DNA of 64,000 bases from Colwellia sp. MB02u-6 (GTDB taxonomy: Bacteria; Pseudomonadota; Gammaproteobacteria; Enterobacterales; Alteromonadaceae). The stretch's first letter is position 1. Each line of letters begins with the position of its first letter. The stretch lies in NCBI RefSeq assembly GCF_014077095.1, contig NZ_JACGVG010000027.1:558001-622000 (forward strand), written 5' to 3'. The notes beneath the pieces are model-generated. The model was not told where the DNA came from and searched no databases. It saw only the letters and a program-made list of their open reading frames with translations. The position numbers and the translations under genes are program-made. Positions 18,504 through 28,528 of the stretch are shown here, piece by piece.

Positions 18504-18883
18504 CGTTAATTTAATATCTTGTATCCGTTTCTTTAGTTACCTGCTCTACTTTATTCACAGGGAAAACGGCCAAAGACAAGGCATTTCTTTTAATAATGCC
18601 TTGTTCAGGACAATAGGCGCCTGCAAGGTTTAATAAACGAATTCATGCAGCGATAGTGATTAAATAAATAACACAGTAGTGCATTTTTTAATGAGGAGAA
18701 ATGAGCAGTATATTAGCAAGCGTATATATTTTGAAAGTGAGCCAAAAGTGAAAAATCAGCTTAGATGTAAAGTTAAAGCGTATTTTTTATGCGGAACAAT
18801 AACAGGTGTATAGGTAGTGTTATAGGCGTGATTTTAATTGTGACTACTGTAGAGAAGAGGATATAAAAATTGACAGGTAGAAT
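18504..18883. other. Intergenic region ubiF / tRNA cluster
   Basis: 380 bp without an ORF. A segment at about 18534-18580 resembles the hairpin upstream of ubiF (shared TCTACTTTAT and AAAACGnCCAAA). No clear terminator for the tRNA transcript is seen. Confidence 0.45.
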
Positions 18884-18968
<85 letters not shown>

Positions 18969-19026
18969 ATATTCAGGTAGTAATCTCAATAAATTGAAAT
19001 TATAAAACAGTTAACATAAAAGAAAG

Positions 19027-19101
19027 TGGCTGGGGTATGAGGATTTGAACCTCAGAATGACGGGATCAAAACCCGCTGCCTTACCGCTTGGCTATACCCC
19101 A
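19027..19101 (-). tRNA. tRNA-Gln (TTG)
   Basis: 75 bases with encoded CCA; the anticodon loop TTTTGAT gives TTG. Begins TGGGGTATAGCC like E. coli tRNA-Gln. Identical in sequence to the copy at 19164-19238, and about 10 bases of 3' flank (TAAAAGAAAG) are also shared, showing recent tandem duplication. Confidence 0.96.
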
Positions 19102-19163
19102 ACTGGATACTTTTAGATTTAAGTGAGAAACATTGACGAACTTTCAAATAACGTAAAAGAAAG

Positions 19164-19238
19164 TGGCTGGGGTATGAGGATTTGAACCTCAGAATGACGG
19201 GATCAAAACCCGCTGCCTTACCGCTTGGCTATACCCCA
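19164..19238 (-). tRNA. tRNA-Gln (TTG), second copy
   Basis: 75 bases, identical to 19027-19101, with encoded CCA and anticodon TTG. Sits between the other Gln copy and a tRNA-Leu. Confidence 0.96.
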
Positions 19239-19289
19239 ACAATGTTACTTACTTCCTAATAACTATCATGATGATACTTATTAGTAGAA

Positions 19290-19374
<85 letters not shown>

Positions 19375-19405
19375 ATTTCTTCTGTTTCTTACTAAGAGTG
19401 GAAAG

Positions 19406-19482
19406 TGGTGGCTACACCGGGATTTGAACCTGGGACCCCATCATTATGAGTGATGTGCTCTAACCAGCTGAGCTATGTAGCC
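19406..19482 (-). tRNA. tRNA-Met (CAT), elongator type
   Basis: 77 bases with encoded CCA; GGCTAC acceptor, anticodon loop CTCATAA giving CAT. It matches the elongator tRNA-Met (metT/metU) pattern rather than the initiator and is first in the Met-Leu-Gln-Gln-Leu transcript. Confidence 0.95.
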
Positions 19483-19513
19483 TTTCCATCTCGCCTCTAA
19501 GCAAGTGGCGCGT

Positions 19514-19542
19514 ATTATGCAAATCTGATCGCCTTACGTCAA
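19514..19542 (-). promoter_or_regulatory. Sigma-70 promoter of the tRNA operon
   Basis: On the minus strand TTGACG (19537-19542), a 17-base spacer and CATAAT (19514-19519) lie about 32 bases before tRNA-Met. The following CGCGCC is the GC-rich discriminator expected of stringently controlled stable-RNA promoters. Confidence 0.8.
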
Positions 19543-20122
19543 CCGTTTTTTATCAAAAAATAAGACTTTTTTCTTGTTTGGCTAATCGCTGTGCAATTTG
19601 TCGGATATCTGCACAGAAATAGCCCAAAAAGATAAAGCTAATCGTAAGCTAGTTTAATAATTTTACTTATCATGGCTATTTAATAACTTCCTCGCTAGCT
19701 TTCACCACGAGATTTTTTTAATGCTCACTAAACTTTTGCTAAACGTTTTATGTTTTATTGTCTTATTGAGTGACTAAGTTGGCTTTAAAACCAAATTTTT
19801 TTATTTTGTTGGTTAATTTCAGTAAGTCGAAAAAGAGTCATACCTGTTTTATTAAGTTTATGATCTTGTTGCGCGCAGTGAATAATCCTCACGGCAGATG
19901 TTTATTGTTCCAGATTAAAGGTTAAAGCTAAGTACCGACATGTATATAGGCAAGATACCGACTGATAATTATCTCGCCGTTCTTAGCCGTTCTCGGCTAT
20001 CCATGGCTCTAGGCCATTAGTACATTTATGTAAGTTGCAGTTTCTATCTATATAGGCCATTGCGCTTTAATCTGATTTCCTAGCTTAGCTCTGCAACCAC
20101 TCCTTGAGGTGAAACGGCTATC

Positions 20123-20246
20123 TAATACCAAATTGATTAATGACCTATTCATTTTTAATGGTTAAAATGAAAAACTACTGTGTTATATAATTCATCCATT
20201 TTTCTGTATGAACAAGTAGTCCACTTAATTAATTTAATGGGTATAA
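20123..20246. repeat. Dispersed MITE-like repeat, copy 2
   Basis: It starts TAATACCAAATTGATTAA and ends TTAATTTAATGGGTATAA; the two ends are imperfect inverted repeats of each other. The interior hairpin TTCATTTT/AAAATGAA and downstream words match the copy at 5434-5590. Confidence 0.55.
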
Positions 20247-20357
20247 CTGAATTATATTTTAATGTTTGAGGATGATGACAATGACAAGCGCTATTATTTA
20301 ATAGCACTGAGCTAGCGTTAACTTTAAACAAATTAAATGCTAGGTTATGGGAGAAAA

Positions 20358-20383
20358 TAAAAGAGAGCCTAAGCTCTCTTTTA
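20358..20383 (-). terminator. Rho-independent terminator of pth-ychF
   Basis: An 11-bp stem (TAAAAGAGAGC with GCTCTCTTTTA, loop CTAA) about 50 bp beyond the ychF stop, followed on the minus strand by more T-rich sequence. Confidence 0.85.
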
Positions 20384-20406
20384 TTGGGTCGATTAAACTT
20401 TAATTA

Positions 20407-20441
20407 AAAATTAAAAATTAAACATTAAACATTAAACATTA
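20407..20441. repeat. Heptamer tandem repeat across the ychF stop codon
   Basis: Five 7-base units: AAAATTA twice then AACATTA three times. The last units include the ychF stop codon (20432-20434) and its final two codons. Confidence 0.85.
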
Positions 20442-21523
20442 AACCTGAAATGCACCACGTCACCATCTTTAACACGATACTCTTTACCTTCTAAGCGCCA
20501 CTTACCAGCCTCTTTCGCACCAGACTCACCGTTAAACTCGATAAAATCATTATAGGCAACTACTTCCGCACGGATAAAGCCTTTTTCAAAATCAGTGTGA
20601 ATAACACCAGCCGCTTGTGGTGCGGTAGCATCTTGCTTCACTGTCCAAGCTCTTACTTCTTTTACACCAGCGGTAAAATAGGTTTGCAAGTGAAGTAAAG
20701 AATAACCCGCATTGATAACACGATTTAGGCCAGGCTCTTCTAAGCCCATTTCAGCCATAAATTCAACACGGTCTTCATCATCCATTTCAGATAGTTCGCT
20801 TTCAATTTCAGCACAAACCGCTACCACAATGGCACCTTCGGAATCAGCAATTTTCTGCACTTGGTCAAGATAAGGGTTATTTTCAAAACCATCATCATTA
20901 ACATTGGCGATATACATCGTTGGCTTGATGGTTAAAAAGTTTAAATAAGCAACGGCGGCTTTTTCTTCTTTAGTTAAGACTAAAGAACGGATCATTTCAC
21001 CATCTTCTACATGCTTTAGTATTTTTTCCAAGACTGGCATTTCAAATTTAGCATCTTGATCGCCACCTTTAGCTTTTTTAGCTAAACGAAAGATAGCGCG
21101 TTCTGCGGTGTCCATATCAGATAAGGCTAATTCAGTATTGATCACTTCAATATCATCAATTGGACTAACTTTATTAGCAACATGAATAATGTTGTCATTG
21201 TCAAAACAACGAACAACATGGCCAATGGCATCAGTTTCACGAATATTAGCTAAAAACTTGTTACCTAAACCTTCACCTTTTGAAGCGCCAGCCACTAAGC
21301 CTGCAATATCAACAAATTCCATGGTGGTTGCTAATACACGCTCTGGCTTTACTATCTTTGTTAATGCGTCTAAGCGTGGGTCGGGTACAGGTACAACACC
21401 CGTATTAGGCTCGATTGTACAAAAGGGGAAGTTTGCTGCCTCAATACCTGCTTTAGTTAACGCATTGAAAAGCGTTGATTTACCTACGTTGGGCAAGCCA
21501 ACAATACCACATTTAAATCCCAT
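20432..21523 (-). CDS. ychF: Redox-regulated ATPase YchF (OLA1 family)
   Basis: A 363-residue Obg-family P-loop ATPase associated with ribosomes and the stress response; family members prefer ATP because the G4 motif is altered. [14 protein letters not shown] is at residues 8-21, switch and G3 [18 protein letters not shown] at about 72-90, and the C-terminal TGS domain ends VHFRFNV, as in E. coli. Follows pth after 32 bases, a conserved pair. Confidence 0.96.
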   Translation of the reverse strand: MGFKCGIVGLPNVGKSTLFNALTKAGIEAANFPFCTIEPNTGVVPVPDPRLDALTKIVKPERVLATTMEFVDIAGLVAGASKGEGLGNKFLANIRETDAIGHVVRCFDNDNIIHVANKVSPIDDIEVINTELALSDMDTAERAIFRLAKKAKGGDQDAKFEMPVLEKILKHVEDGEMIRSLVLTKEEKAAVAYLNFLTIKPTMYIANVNDDGFENNPYLDQVQKIADSEGAIVVAVCAEIESELSEMDDEDRVEFMAEMGLEEPGLNRVINAGYSLLHLQTYFTAGVKEVRAWTVKQDATAPQAAGVIHTDFEKGFIRAEVVAYNDFIEFNGESGAKEAGKWRLEGKEYRVKDGDVVHFRFNV

Positions 21524-21555
21524 GATGTTTACCTATTATGTTGACGCAATAACCT

Positions 21556-22140
21556 TTATTGCGCTTTAAAAGAATGTAGACGATTTTGTGCTTTTTTAAT
21601 GTCGTCTGTTTGCCAAATTTCAAAACAGCGCGCAGCTTCGTCTATCGCTTGGTCAATTAAGTTTTGTTCATTGGCAGGCGCTTTGCCAAGCACATGCCCA
21701 GTAACGCGATCACGATGACCTGGATGATCAATACCAATGCGTAATCGATAAAATTCTTTATTATTAGCCAAGCATGAAATGATATCACGTAAGCCGTTGT
21801 GGCCACCGTGGCCGCCACCTTGTTTGATTTTACAAACGCCAGGTAACATATCTAGCTCATCGTGAGCAACAAGAATGCTTTCAACAGGTATACGAAAAAA
21901 ATTGGCTAAAGGTGCTACGGCTTTACCACTACAATTCATAAAAGTAGTAGGAATGAGAAGATGAACTAATTGCCCAGCAATTAAGCCCTTACCGTATAGG
22001 CCAGCGTATTTTTTTTCTGGCTTCAGTGAAATGTTGCTACGTGCAGCAAGCTCTTGAACGAACCAATCACCAGCATTATGACGGGTTTTACTGTATTCGG
22101 AACCTGGATTTCCTAAGCCGACTACTAATTGAATCGCCAT
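21556..22140 (-). CDS. pth: Peptidyl-tRNA hydrolase
   Basis: A 194-residue enzyme that frees peptide from peptidyl-tRNA after drop-off. [21 protein letters not shown] carries the catalytic His and binding Asn; FMNCSGKAV and HDELDMLPG follow, and [13 protein letters not shown] is the conserved loop. Upstream of ychF in one transcript; a hairpin separates it from rplY. Confidence 0.96.
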   Translation of the reverse strand: MAIQLVVGLGNPGSEYSKTRHNAGDWFVQELAARSNISLKPEKKYAGLYGKGLIAGQLVHLLIPTTFMNCSGKAVAPLANFFRIPVESILVAHDELDMLPGVCKIKQGGGHGGHNGLRDIISCLANNKEFYRLRIGIDHPGHRDRVTGHVLGKAPANEQNLIDQAIDEAARCFEIWQTDDIKKAQNRLHSFKAQ

Positions 22141-22202
22141 CTAATTATCTACTCTTGTTATTAAACTTAAGGTCAATAAATTCAAGTGCATTTAAAACTA
22201 AA

Positions 22203-22244
22203 AAGCTTAAAGGGCATGTTATAAAAACATCTCCCTTTAAGCTT
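22203..22244 (-). terminator. Hairpin between rplY and pth
   Basis: AAGCTTAAAGGG (22203-22214) pairs perfectly with CCCTTTAAGCTT (22233-22244), with an inner ATGTT/AACAT stem. On the minus strand it is followed by TTTTAGTTTTAAA, consistent with termination after rplY. Confidence 0.65.
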
Positions 22245-22268
22245 GTTCATCATAAGTAAAGTTAACTA

Positions 22269-22883
22269 TTACTTAGCTGCATCTTCAGCTGCTTCGCTGT
22301 CGGCATTGGGAACTTTAGGAGCGTTCACAGTAACAACGGCTTGATCATGGCTTTCGCCTTTAGCTAATTCGTCAGATGTAACGCCTGTAGGGAAAGTAAC
22401 ATTTGATAAATGTATTGTTTCACCAACAGCTAAATTAGCAACATCAATTTCAATAAACTCAGGAATGTCAGCAGGTAAACATGTAATTGCTATTTCATTC
22501 ATTAGATGAGCAATCGTGCCACCTAATTTTTCTGCTGCATCTTCATTAAGGAAATGAATTGGAGCATTAACTTGCACAGCATGCGTTGCATCGATACGTA
22601 AAAAATCTAAATGCATTACAAGTTGTTTAAACGGGTGACGTTGCATGTCTTTTAAAAGACACTCAACAGGCTTGCCGTCAACGTTGATAGTTAAAACGTG
22701 AGAGTAAAATGCTTCTTCTTGTTGGGCACGAAAAACATTTTTGTGCGCTAACGTTAAAGAAACAGGCTCTTGGCCTTCACCGTATAAAATCGCTGGAACT
22801 TTGCTCGCGTGACGTAGGCGGCGGCTCGCACCTTTCCCTAAATCTGTACGTACTTCAGCATCCAATGTAAATAAATCAGTCAT
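22269..22883 (-). CDS. rplY: 50S ribosomal protein L25 (Ctc-type)
   Basis: A 204-residue long-form L25 (TL5/Ctc). The N-terminal half ([24 protein letters not shown]) is the 5S-rRNA binding L25 domain and the second half is the Ctc C-terminal beta domain, absent from the 94-residue E. coli L25. The last 20 residues are an acidic, Ala-rich tail. It lies between prs and pth, a common gammaproteobacterial order. Confidence 0.94.
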   Translation of the reverse strand: MTDLFTLDAEVRTDLGKGASRRLRHASKVPAILYGEGQEPVSLTLAHKNVFRAQQEEAFYSHVLTINVDGKPVECLLKDMQRHPFKQLVMHLDFLRIDATHAVQVNAPIHFLNEDAAEKLGGTIAHLMNEIAITCLPADIPEFIEIDVANLAVGETIHLSNVTFPTGVTSDELAKGESHDQAVVTVNAPKVPNADSEAAEDAAK

Positions 22884-23108
22884 GGGTTATATCCATTATT
22901 TAATAATTAAAGGTCGTTGCTTTTTGCGACCAAAAGCAACCTGTTCCTTTTTTGACGGTTAATTAGCGATTAACTAGTGAAGTACTATCCAAGCGTAATT
23001 AGCTAAAAAAGGCGCAGCATGATAACACTCCAATGAATCGAAATCCATTACTTATCTTATTTTTAAAGGTAAGGCTGTTATTAGTAAAGGCTTTCGATTT
23101 ATAACAAT

Positions 23109-23136
23109 AAAAAAAGCACCTAAGGGTGCTTTTTTT
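23109..23136 (-). terminator. Rho-independent terminator of prs
   Basis: AAAAAAAGCACC and GGTGCTTTTTTT form a 12-bp stem about 25 bp beyond the prs stop. Confidence 0.88.
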
Positions 23137-23159
23137 GAATGATATTTTTTGATTAACGC

Positions 23160-24107
23160 TTAAGCATCAAACATCGCAGAAATAGATTCTTCGTTACATA
23201 CTCGACGAATAGCTTCCGACAACATGCCACTTAAGGTAAGTTGACGAACTTTACCTAGCGCTTTAATTTCATCTGACAGTGGAATTGAGTCGGTAACAAC
23301 AACTTCATCAATCACTGAATTTTTTATATTCTCAGCGGCATTACCAGAAAATACTGGATGAGTTGCATAAGCAAATACGCGTTTAGCACCGTGTTCTTTT
23401 AATGCTTCAGCCGCTTTTGCCAATGTACCACCAGTATCAATCATATCATCAACAATAAAACAGTCACGACCTTTAACATCACCAATGATGTGCATTACTT
23501 GCGCAATGTTTGCTTTAGGACGACGTTTATCGATAATAGCAAGATCTGCATCATCTAATAATTTAGCTACGGCACGTGCACGAACAACACCGCCAATATC
23601 AGGTGAAACTATCACTGGATTTTCAATGTTACGCGCTAGCATATCTTCTAATAAGATAGGCGTACCGAAAACGTTATCCACAGGTACATCAAAAAAGCCT
23701 TGAATTTGTTCTGCGTGTAAATCAACCGTTAAAACACGGTCAACACCTACACTTGATAAGAAGTCAGCAACAACTTTTGCGGTAATGGGGACACGAGCAC
23801 TACGAACGCGACGGTCTTGACGAGCATAACCAAAGTAAGGCATAACAGCGGTAATACGTCCAGCTGATGCACGACGTAGCGCATCAATCATCACGATTAG
23901 TTCCATTAAGTTATCGTTGGTAGGGGCACATGTTGATTGAATAATAAAAACATCCGCACCACGTACGTTTTCGGTAATTTCAACACTAATTTCACCATCA
24001 CTAAAACTGCCAATCTTGGCTTCGCCTAAGGTGATGTATAAGCGATTAGCGATTTGTTTGGCCAGTTCAGGGGTGGCATTACCCGCAAAGATCTTCATGT
24101 CAGGCAC
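23160..24107 (-). CDS. prs: Ribose-phosphate pyrophosphokinase
   Basis: Makes PRPP from ribose 5-phosphate and ATP for purine, pyrimidine, His, Trp and NAD synthesis. Class I motifs are present: [27 protein letters not shown] (flexible ATP loop), [16 protein letters not shown] and the PRPP-binding [11 protein letters not shown]. The start is set at GTG 24107 (GTG CCT GAC ATG), because AAGGAA lies six bases upstream and the product is then 315 residues, the E. coli length; an upstream ATG at 24134 would add nine residues without a ribosome site. Confidence 0.95.
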   Translation of the reverse strand: MPDMKIFAGNATPELAKQIANRLYITLGEAKIGSFSDGEISVEITENVRGADVFIIQSTCAPTNDNLMELIVMIDALRRASAGRITAVMPYFGYARQDRRVRSARVPITAKVVADFLSSVGVDRVLTVDLHAEQIQGFFDVPVDNVFGTPILLEDMLARNIENPVIVSPDIGGVVRARAVAKLLDDADLAIIDKRRPKANIAQVMHIIGDVKGRDCFIVDDMIDTGGTLAKAAEALKEHGAKRVFAYATHPVFSGNAAENIKNSVIDEVVVTDSIPLSDEIKALGKVRQLTLSGMLSEAIRRVCNEESISAMFDA

Positions 24108-24230
24108 GGCGAGTTCCTTAGAAACTTTTGACATTTAAATTACGATACTGAATAAAACGGTGAGTTAAATATCAGCAAATTATTGTATTTTTGCCAGTTT
24201 TAATGGCATTTATATTAATTTTATCCGAAC

Positions 24231-25091
24231 TTAATTGTCGTTTACTGCCGCAATTGCAGCATGTAAGGGCGATTGATTGAGTCCTTCGGCTACGAATGAT
24301 TCTATACCGTTTGGCAGTAAGGATTGCACGTAGCACGCGTCTTGTTTGGAGCTAAAACGTGAAAAAACACACGCACCAGTGCCAGTCATTTGGGACGGTG
24401 CGTATTCTATCAACCAAGCCAGTAGTTTGGCAACCTCGGGGTAGTTTTTTATTACCCAAGTTTGGCAATCATTATGATAATTCTCTATATCATCGTCGCT
24501 GTAACGTATAGTGGGCGTATCTCGAGTTAAATCTTTTGCGGTAAAAACACTGGCAGTAGAAATGCTGCAATCGGGTTTAGAAACTAAATACCAATAAGTT
24601 TTTGGTGCGGCGGGGGTCAGTTGTTCGCCAATGCCTTGGGCAAATGCGGCAAAACCATGAATGAAAATGGGTACGTCAGCACCCAAGGTTATGCCAAGTT
24701 CCGCAAGTTGTTTAATCGTCAGCTTTGTTTGCCAAAGTGCATTGAGTGCCAGTAGCACAGTTGCGGCATTTGATGAACCGCCGCCCAAGCCACCGCCCAT
24801 AGGTAATAATTTTTCTAACTTAATATCCACCCCTTGCTGACACCCGCTATAGTTTTGCAATAGTCGTGCAGCTTTGATGATTAAATTGTTGTTATTGTTT
24901 ACGCCGGGAATCGGCGTCAGTAGCGTTATGGCTTTATCTGCTGTGATCCGTAAGGCGATAGTGTCGTGGTAATCTAAAAACTGAAAAACAGTTTCTAGTT
25001 GGTGATAACCGTTATCCATTCTACCGACAATATGTAAAAACAAATTGAGCTTGGCTGGTGACTTAAATACAATAAATGGCTGCTTATTCAC
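24231..25091 (-). CDS. ispE: 4-(cytidine 5'-diphospho)-2-C-methyl-D-erythritol kinase
   Basis: A GHMP-family kinase of the non-mevalonate isoprenoid pathway. SPAKLNLFLHIVG opens the fold and PMGGGLGGGSSNAATVLLALN is the ATP-binding motif; TGTGACVF is the third GHMP motif. GTG at 25091 is chosen since GAGG precedes it by five bases and it avoids overlap with lolB, giving 286 residues; a TTG at 25127 would overlap lolB. Order lolB-ispE-prs is as in E. coli. Confidence 0.93.
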   Translation of the reverse strand: MNKQPFIVFKSPAKLNLFLHIVGRMDNGYHQLETVFQFLDYHDTIALRITADKAITLLTPIPGVNNNNNLIIKAARLLQNYSGCQQGVDIKLEKLLPMGGGLGGGSSNAATVLLALNALWQTKLTIKQLAELGITLGADVPIFIHGFAAFAQGIGEQLTPAAPKTYWYLVSKPDCSISTASVFTAKDLTRDTPTIRYSDDDIENYHNDCQTWVIKNYPEVAKLLAWLIEYAPSQMTGTGACVFSRFSSKQDACYVQSLLPNGIESFVAEGLNQSPLHAAIAAVNDN

Positions 25092-25101
25092 GATAACCTC
25101 G

Positions 25102-25716
25102 TTAAACTTTCCATGAATGAATGACAATTTTTATCCGTAAATCGCCTTGAATAATTGTTAGCTGTTTAGCTAATTGAAATGGGCCAATGTGATGATATTT
25201 ACTGTACTTTATCAGCCAGTTTTTATTGTTATAATGACTGATTAAAGACTGTGGAAGTTGAGTTTTGATATGGTAATCTACCTTATCTGTAGGTAAAAAA
25301 GCTAACCCTTTCAGCCAATGGCTCATGGCACGCGTCGGTAAATCTAAATCGGTAAGTGTATAGATTAAATGGTCTAAATCTGCCGTATTATAAAGATTAC
25401 CGTCAACTTCTAAAACAAAGTTATCTTGCTGTCGAGTAAGTGCTAAGACCTTAATGCCAAATAAGGTCGATAAATTTAACGACTCGGTTTGATCAACGGC
25501 ATTTTTTTGCCAGTGCAATGACGCACTTTGGCGATTTTGACTATCGATAAAAGCTATTTTCCCCACTATGGTCCAGCTATTCAGCTGTGATACTTGTTGG
25601 TTGCGTGTGGCAATATCTAGATTTTTTTGATTATTCTCTACAGGTATGTCGTTGATGCTAGAACAAGCACTTAATAGACTGACAAAAAATAGCGTAATGA
25701 GTCGTATATTATACAT
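25102..25716 (-). CDS. lolB: Outer-membrane lipoprotein receptor LolB
   Basis: A 204-residue lipoprotein that accepts lipoproteins from LolA and inserts them in the outer membrane. The signal peptide ends in the lipobox LLSAC (Cys18), followed by Ser, consistent with outer-membrane retention. The body has LolB features such as SWTIVGKIAF, LHWQ and LTDLDLPTRAMSHWLKG. Divergent from hemA, as in E. coli. Confidence 0.93.
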   Translation of the reverse strand: MYNIRLITLFFVSLLSACSSINDIPVENNQKNLDIATRNQQVSQLNSWTIVGKIAFIDSQNRQSASLHWQKNAVDQTESLNLSTLFGIKVLALTRQQDNFVLEVDGNLYNTADLDHLIYTLTDLDLPTRAMSHWLKGLAFLPTDKVDYHIKTQLPQSLISHYNNKNWLIKYSKYHHIGPFQLAKQLTIIQGDLRIKIVIHSWKV

Positions 25717-25879
25717 AGCATTCCTAAGCTGAATAAATTAAATAAGCTTTGCTTCATCAAGAGAAACAACAAATAACAAAAACATATAACGGCATGCTTT
25801 CAATTTAAGGCGATTTTACGTAAAATTATCGCGATTTTTTATCTCAGATCATAGGTTTTTTTCAATATCTAACTGATAA

Positions 25880-25910
25880 TTGCGCCGAATAGTCATTACA
25901 AGCGTATAAT
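25880..25910 (+). promoter_or_regulatory. Candidate hemA promoter
   Basis: A perfect TATAAT (25905-25910) with a TTGCGC -35-like element (25880-25885) and a long 19-base spacer, 72 bases before the hemA ATG. Confidence 0.4.
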
Positions 25911-25982
25911 CAGCCGTAAGATAATAGTCATCCGCCGCAGACACTGCCGGCCATTAACATTTTTTGGACTCAATATATTCAT

Positions 25983-27251
25983 ATGTCGATAGTTGCATTA
26001 GGTATCAATCATAAAACCGCTCCAGTGGCCATTAGGGAAAAAATATCATTTAACCCTGATAACTTGAGTTCGGCCTTGCAGGAACTGATTCATTCAGTAG
26101 ATTGTAAAGAAGCCGCGATTTTATCTACTTGTAATCGAACCGAGCTTTATATCGTTCAAGAAGGTGACATTACCTTGACGCAAGAGCGTTTAGTGCGTTG
26201 GTTAGTACAACACCACAATGTTCCTGCGTCTACCATAACGCCAAGTTTATATTGGCATCAAGATCAACAAGCCGTTAATCATATGATGCGTGTTGCTTGT
26301 GGTTTAGATTCTTTGGTACTGGGTGAGCCACAAATATTAGGGCAAATGAAACAAGCCTATAAACAAGCTAAAGCGGCCGGTTCTATGGCGTTAGTGATGG
26401 ACCGGCTTTTTCAACGTACTTTTGGTGTCGCTAAGCAAGTGCGAACCGACACCGAAATAGGGGCAAGTGCGGTTTCTGTTGCTTTTGCTGCGGTTAACCT
26501 AGCAAAACATATTTTTGCCAGTTTAGATAAAACCCGTGTTCTGCTAGTGGGGGCTGGGGAAACTATTGAATTAGTGGCTAAACACTTATATGAAAATAAT
26601 GTTGGCCATATTACGGTGGCAAATCGTACCTTAAGTCGCGCTGAAAACATGGCAAAGAAATTTGGTGCCGATGTTATAACGCTCGCACAAATTCCAGAAA
26701 TGATGTCTAGTGCTGATATTGTCATCAGTTCTACCGGTAGTACTTTACCCATTATAGGTAAAGGTATGGTGGAAAAGGCTTTACTGAAAAGAAAGCATCG
26801 ACCAATGTTTATGGTCGATTTAGCTGTTCCTCGTGATATTGAAGAGCAGGTTTCAGATCTTGAAGACGTATTTCTCTACACTGTTGATGACTTACAAAAT
26901 ATTATTGCAAAAAATTTAAATAATCGCCGTAAAGAAGCGGTATTAGCCGAAGGTATTGTTACTGAACAGTCATCTGTTTTTATGTCATGGCTACGTGGTT
27001 TAAATACCCAAGATACGGTGATTTCATATCGTAAACAGTGTTTAGAAAATCGTGACCAACTGCTTGAAAGAGCCATGCAACAACTAGCGACAAATAAAAA
27101 ACCTGAAGCGGTAATTGCTGAGCTTGCCACTAAGCTAACCAATAAGTTTATGCATGCACCCACCAGTGCCATTCAATCGGCCGCACAAGGTGGAGAGTTA
27201 GACCGGCTTATTTACTTACGCGATATTTTTGATATTGACCATCAAGATTAG
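25983..27251 (+). CDS. hemA: Glutamyl-tRNA reductase
   Basis: A 422-residue NADPH enzyme that reduces Glu-tRNA to glutamate-1-semialdehyde, the first step of haem synthesis. LGINHKTAPV starts the catalytic domain, the nucleophile is Cys50 in STCNRTELY, and GLDSLVLGEPQILGQ, the NADPH-binding VLLVGAGETIELVA and a C-terminal dimerisation helix follow. It heads the hemA-prfA-prmC-sirB2-sirB1-kdsA cluster. Confidence 0.97.
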   Translation: MSIVALGINHKTAPVAIREKISFNPDNLSSALQELIHSVDCKEAAILSTCNRTELYIVQEGDITLTQERLVRWLVQHHNVPASTITPSLYWHQDQQAVNHMMRVACGLDSLVLGEPQILGQMKQAYKQAKAAGSMALVMDRLFQRTFGVAKQVRTDTEIGASAVSVAFAAVNLAKHIFASLDKTRVLLVGAGETIELVAKHLYENNVGHITVANRTLSRAENMAKKFGADVITLAQIPEMMSSADIVISSTGSTLPIIGKGMVEKALLKRKHRPMFMVDLAVPRDIEEQVSDLEDVFLYTVDDLQNIIAKNLNNRRKEAVLAEGIVTEQSSVFMSWLRGLNTQDTVISYRKQCLENRDQLLERAMQQLATNKKPEAVIAELATKLTNKFMHAPTSAIQSAAQGGELDRLIYLRDIFDIDHQD

Positions 27252-27439
27252 CCACTGAGTTTACAGAGTCTTTAATTTAAGCTGGCAATAATTTACCTTT
27301 CGCTACCTTCACAGCCGTTGAAACTCTTAGCTAAGCTCTTTATACTGCTCGCTTGCATACCTATTTAGTATAAATTACCTGCATAGTCGAATATAATGCG
27401 CGGGTAATTCATCAATTATTGACTATATAAGATCATTTA

Positions 27440-28528
27440 ATGAATAAATCTGTTTACCAAAAACTTGAGATACTTGTCGAACGCTTTGAAGAAGTACAAG
27501 CGTTATTGTCTGATCCTGAAACTATTGCTAATCAAGAAAAGTTTCAGGCATTATCAAAAGAATTTTCACAATTAGAAGTTGTAACCTCAGCCTTTCATCG
27601 CTTTCAAGATGCCGAGAATGATTTTGCCGCGGCAGAAGAAATGCTTAAAGATGAAGACCCTGATATGCGTGAAATGGCGCAAGAAGAGTTTAAGTCGGCG
27701 AAGAAATTGGTAGAAAGAATGACTGAGGAATTGCAAGTTTTATTATTGCCTCGTGATCCAAAAGACGATAATAACTGTTTTGTTGAAATTCGCGCTGGAG
27801 CTGGCGGTGATGAAGCTGCTATTTTTGCCGGTGACTTATTTCGTATGTATAGCCGTTATGCTGAAAAGCAAGGTTGGAAAATCGAATTGATGAACTCCAA
27901 CGAAAGTGAGCAAGGCGGTTATAAAGAAATTATTGTTAAAGTTAACGGTGTTGGTGTTTACGGTCAGATGAAATATGAGTCTGGCGGTCACAGAGTGCAA
28001 CGTGTGCCTGAAACTGAATCACAAGGGCGTGTGCATACTTCTGCTTGTACTGTGGTTGTGATGCCAGAAATTCCAGAGTCACAAGCTATTGAAATCAATA
28101 AAGCTGACTTAAAAGTAGATACTTTCCGTGCCTCGGGTGCGGGTGGACAACACGTTAACAAAACCGACTCAGCAATTCGTATTACCCATATTCCAAGTGG
28201 CGTGGCAGTTGAATGTCAAGATCAGCGCTCACAGCACAAAAACCGTGCCCAAGCGATGTCAGTATTACAAGCTCGTTTACAACAAATAGAAGATGAAAAA
28301 CGCCGAAGTGAAGAAGAGTCTTCTCGTCGTAACTTAGTGGCTAGTGGTGATCGTTCTGAGCGAATTCGTACCTATAACTTCCCACAGGGGCGCATGAGTG
28401 ATCATCGTATCAACCTGACACTTTATCGTTTAAACGAAATCATGGAAGGTAATTTACACTTAGTACTAGAGCCCATTATGCAAGAAAGTCAGGCTGATTT
28501 ATTAGCAGAGCTTGCTGAGCAACATTAG
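27440..28528 (+). CDS. prfA: Peptide chain release factor 1
   Basis: A 362-residue class I release factor for UAA/UAG. The GGQ motif is in [17 protein letters not shown] and the PxT-type tripeptide recognition element is [15 protein letters not shown]. PrmC, encoded by the next gene, methylates the Gln of GGQ. Its stop TAG overlaps the GTG start of prmC by one base. Confidence 0.97.
   Translation: MNKSVYQKLEILVERFEEVQALLSDPETIANQEKFQALSKEFSQLEVVTSAFHRFQDAENDFAAAEEMLKDEDPDMREMAQEEFKSAKKLVERMTEELQVLLLPRDPKDDNNCFVEIRAGAGGDEAAIFAGDLFRMYSRYAEKQGWKIELMNSNESEQGGYKEIIVKVNGVGVYGQMKYESGGHRVQRVPETESQGRVHTSACTVVVMPEIPESQAIEINKADLKVDTFRASGAGGQHVNKTDSAIRITHIPSGVAVECQDQRSQHKNRAQAMSVLQARLQQIEDEKRRSEEESSRRNLVASGDRSERIRTYNFPQGRMSDHRINLTLYRLNEIMEGNLHLVLEPIMQESQADLLAELAEQH

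Larger units (their letters stand above)
19543..20431. other. Long intergenic region tRNA operon / ychF
   Basis: Almost 900 bp without a credible gene. It contains a dispersed repeat copy (20123-20246), a short palindrome-bearing segment (20011-20040) similar to 42221-42250, the ychF terminator and a heptamer tandem repeat at the ychF stop. Confidence 0.5.

Noticed and set aside
25277-25310. Similarity inside lolB to the ubiF-flanking hairpin sequence
   Set aside because: It encodes normal LolB sequence, so the resemblance is probably chance.
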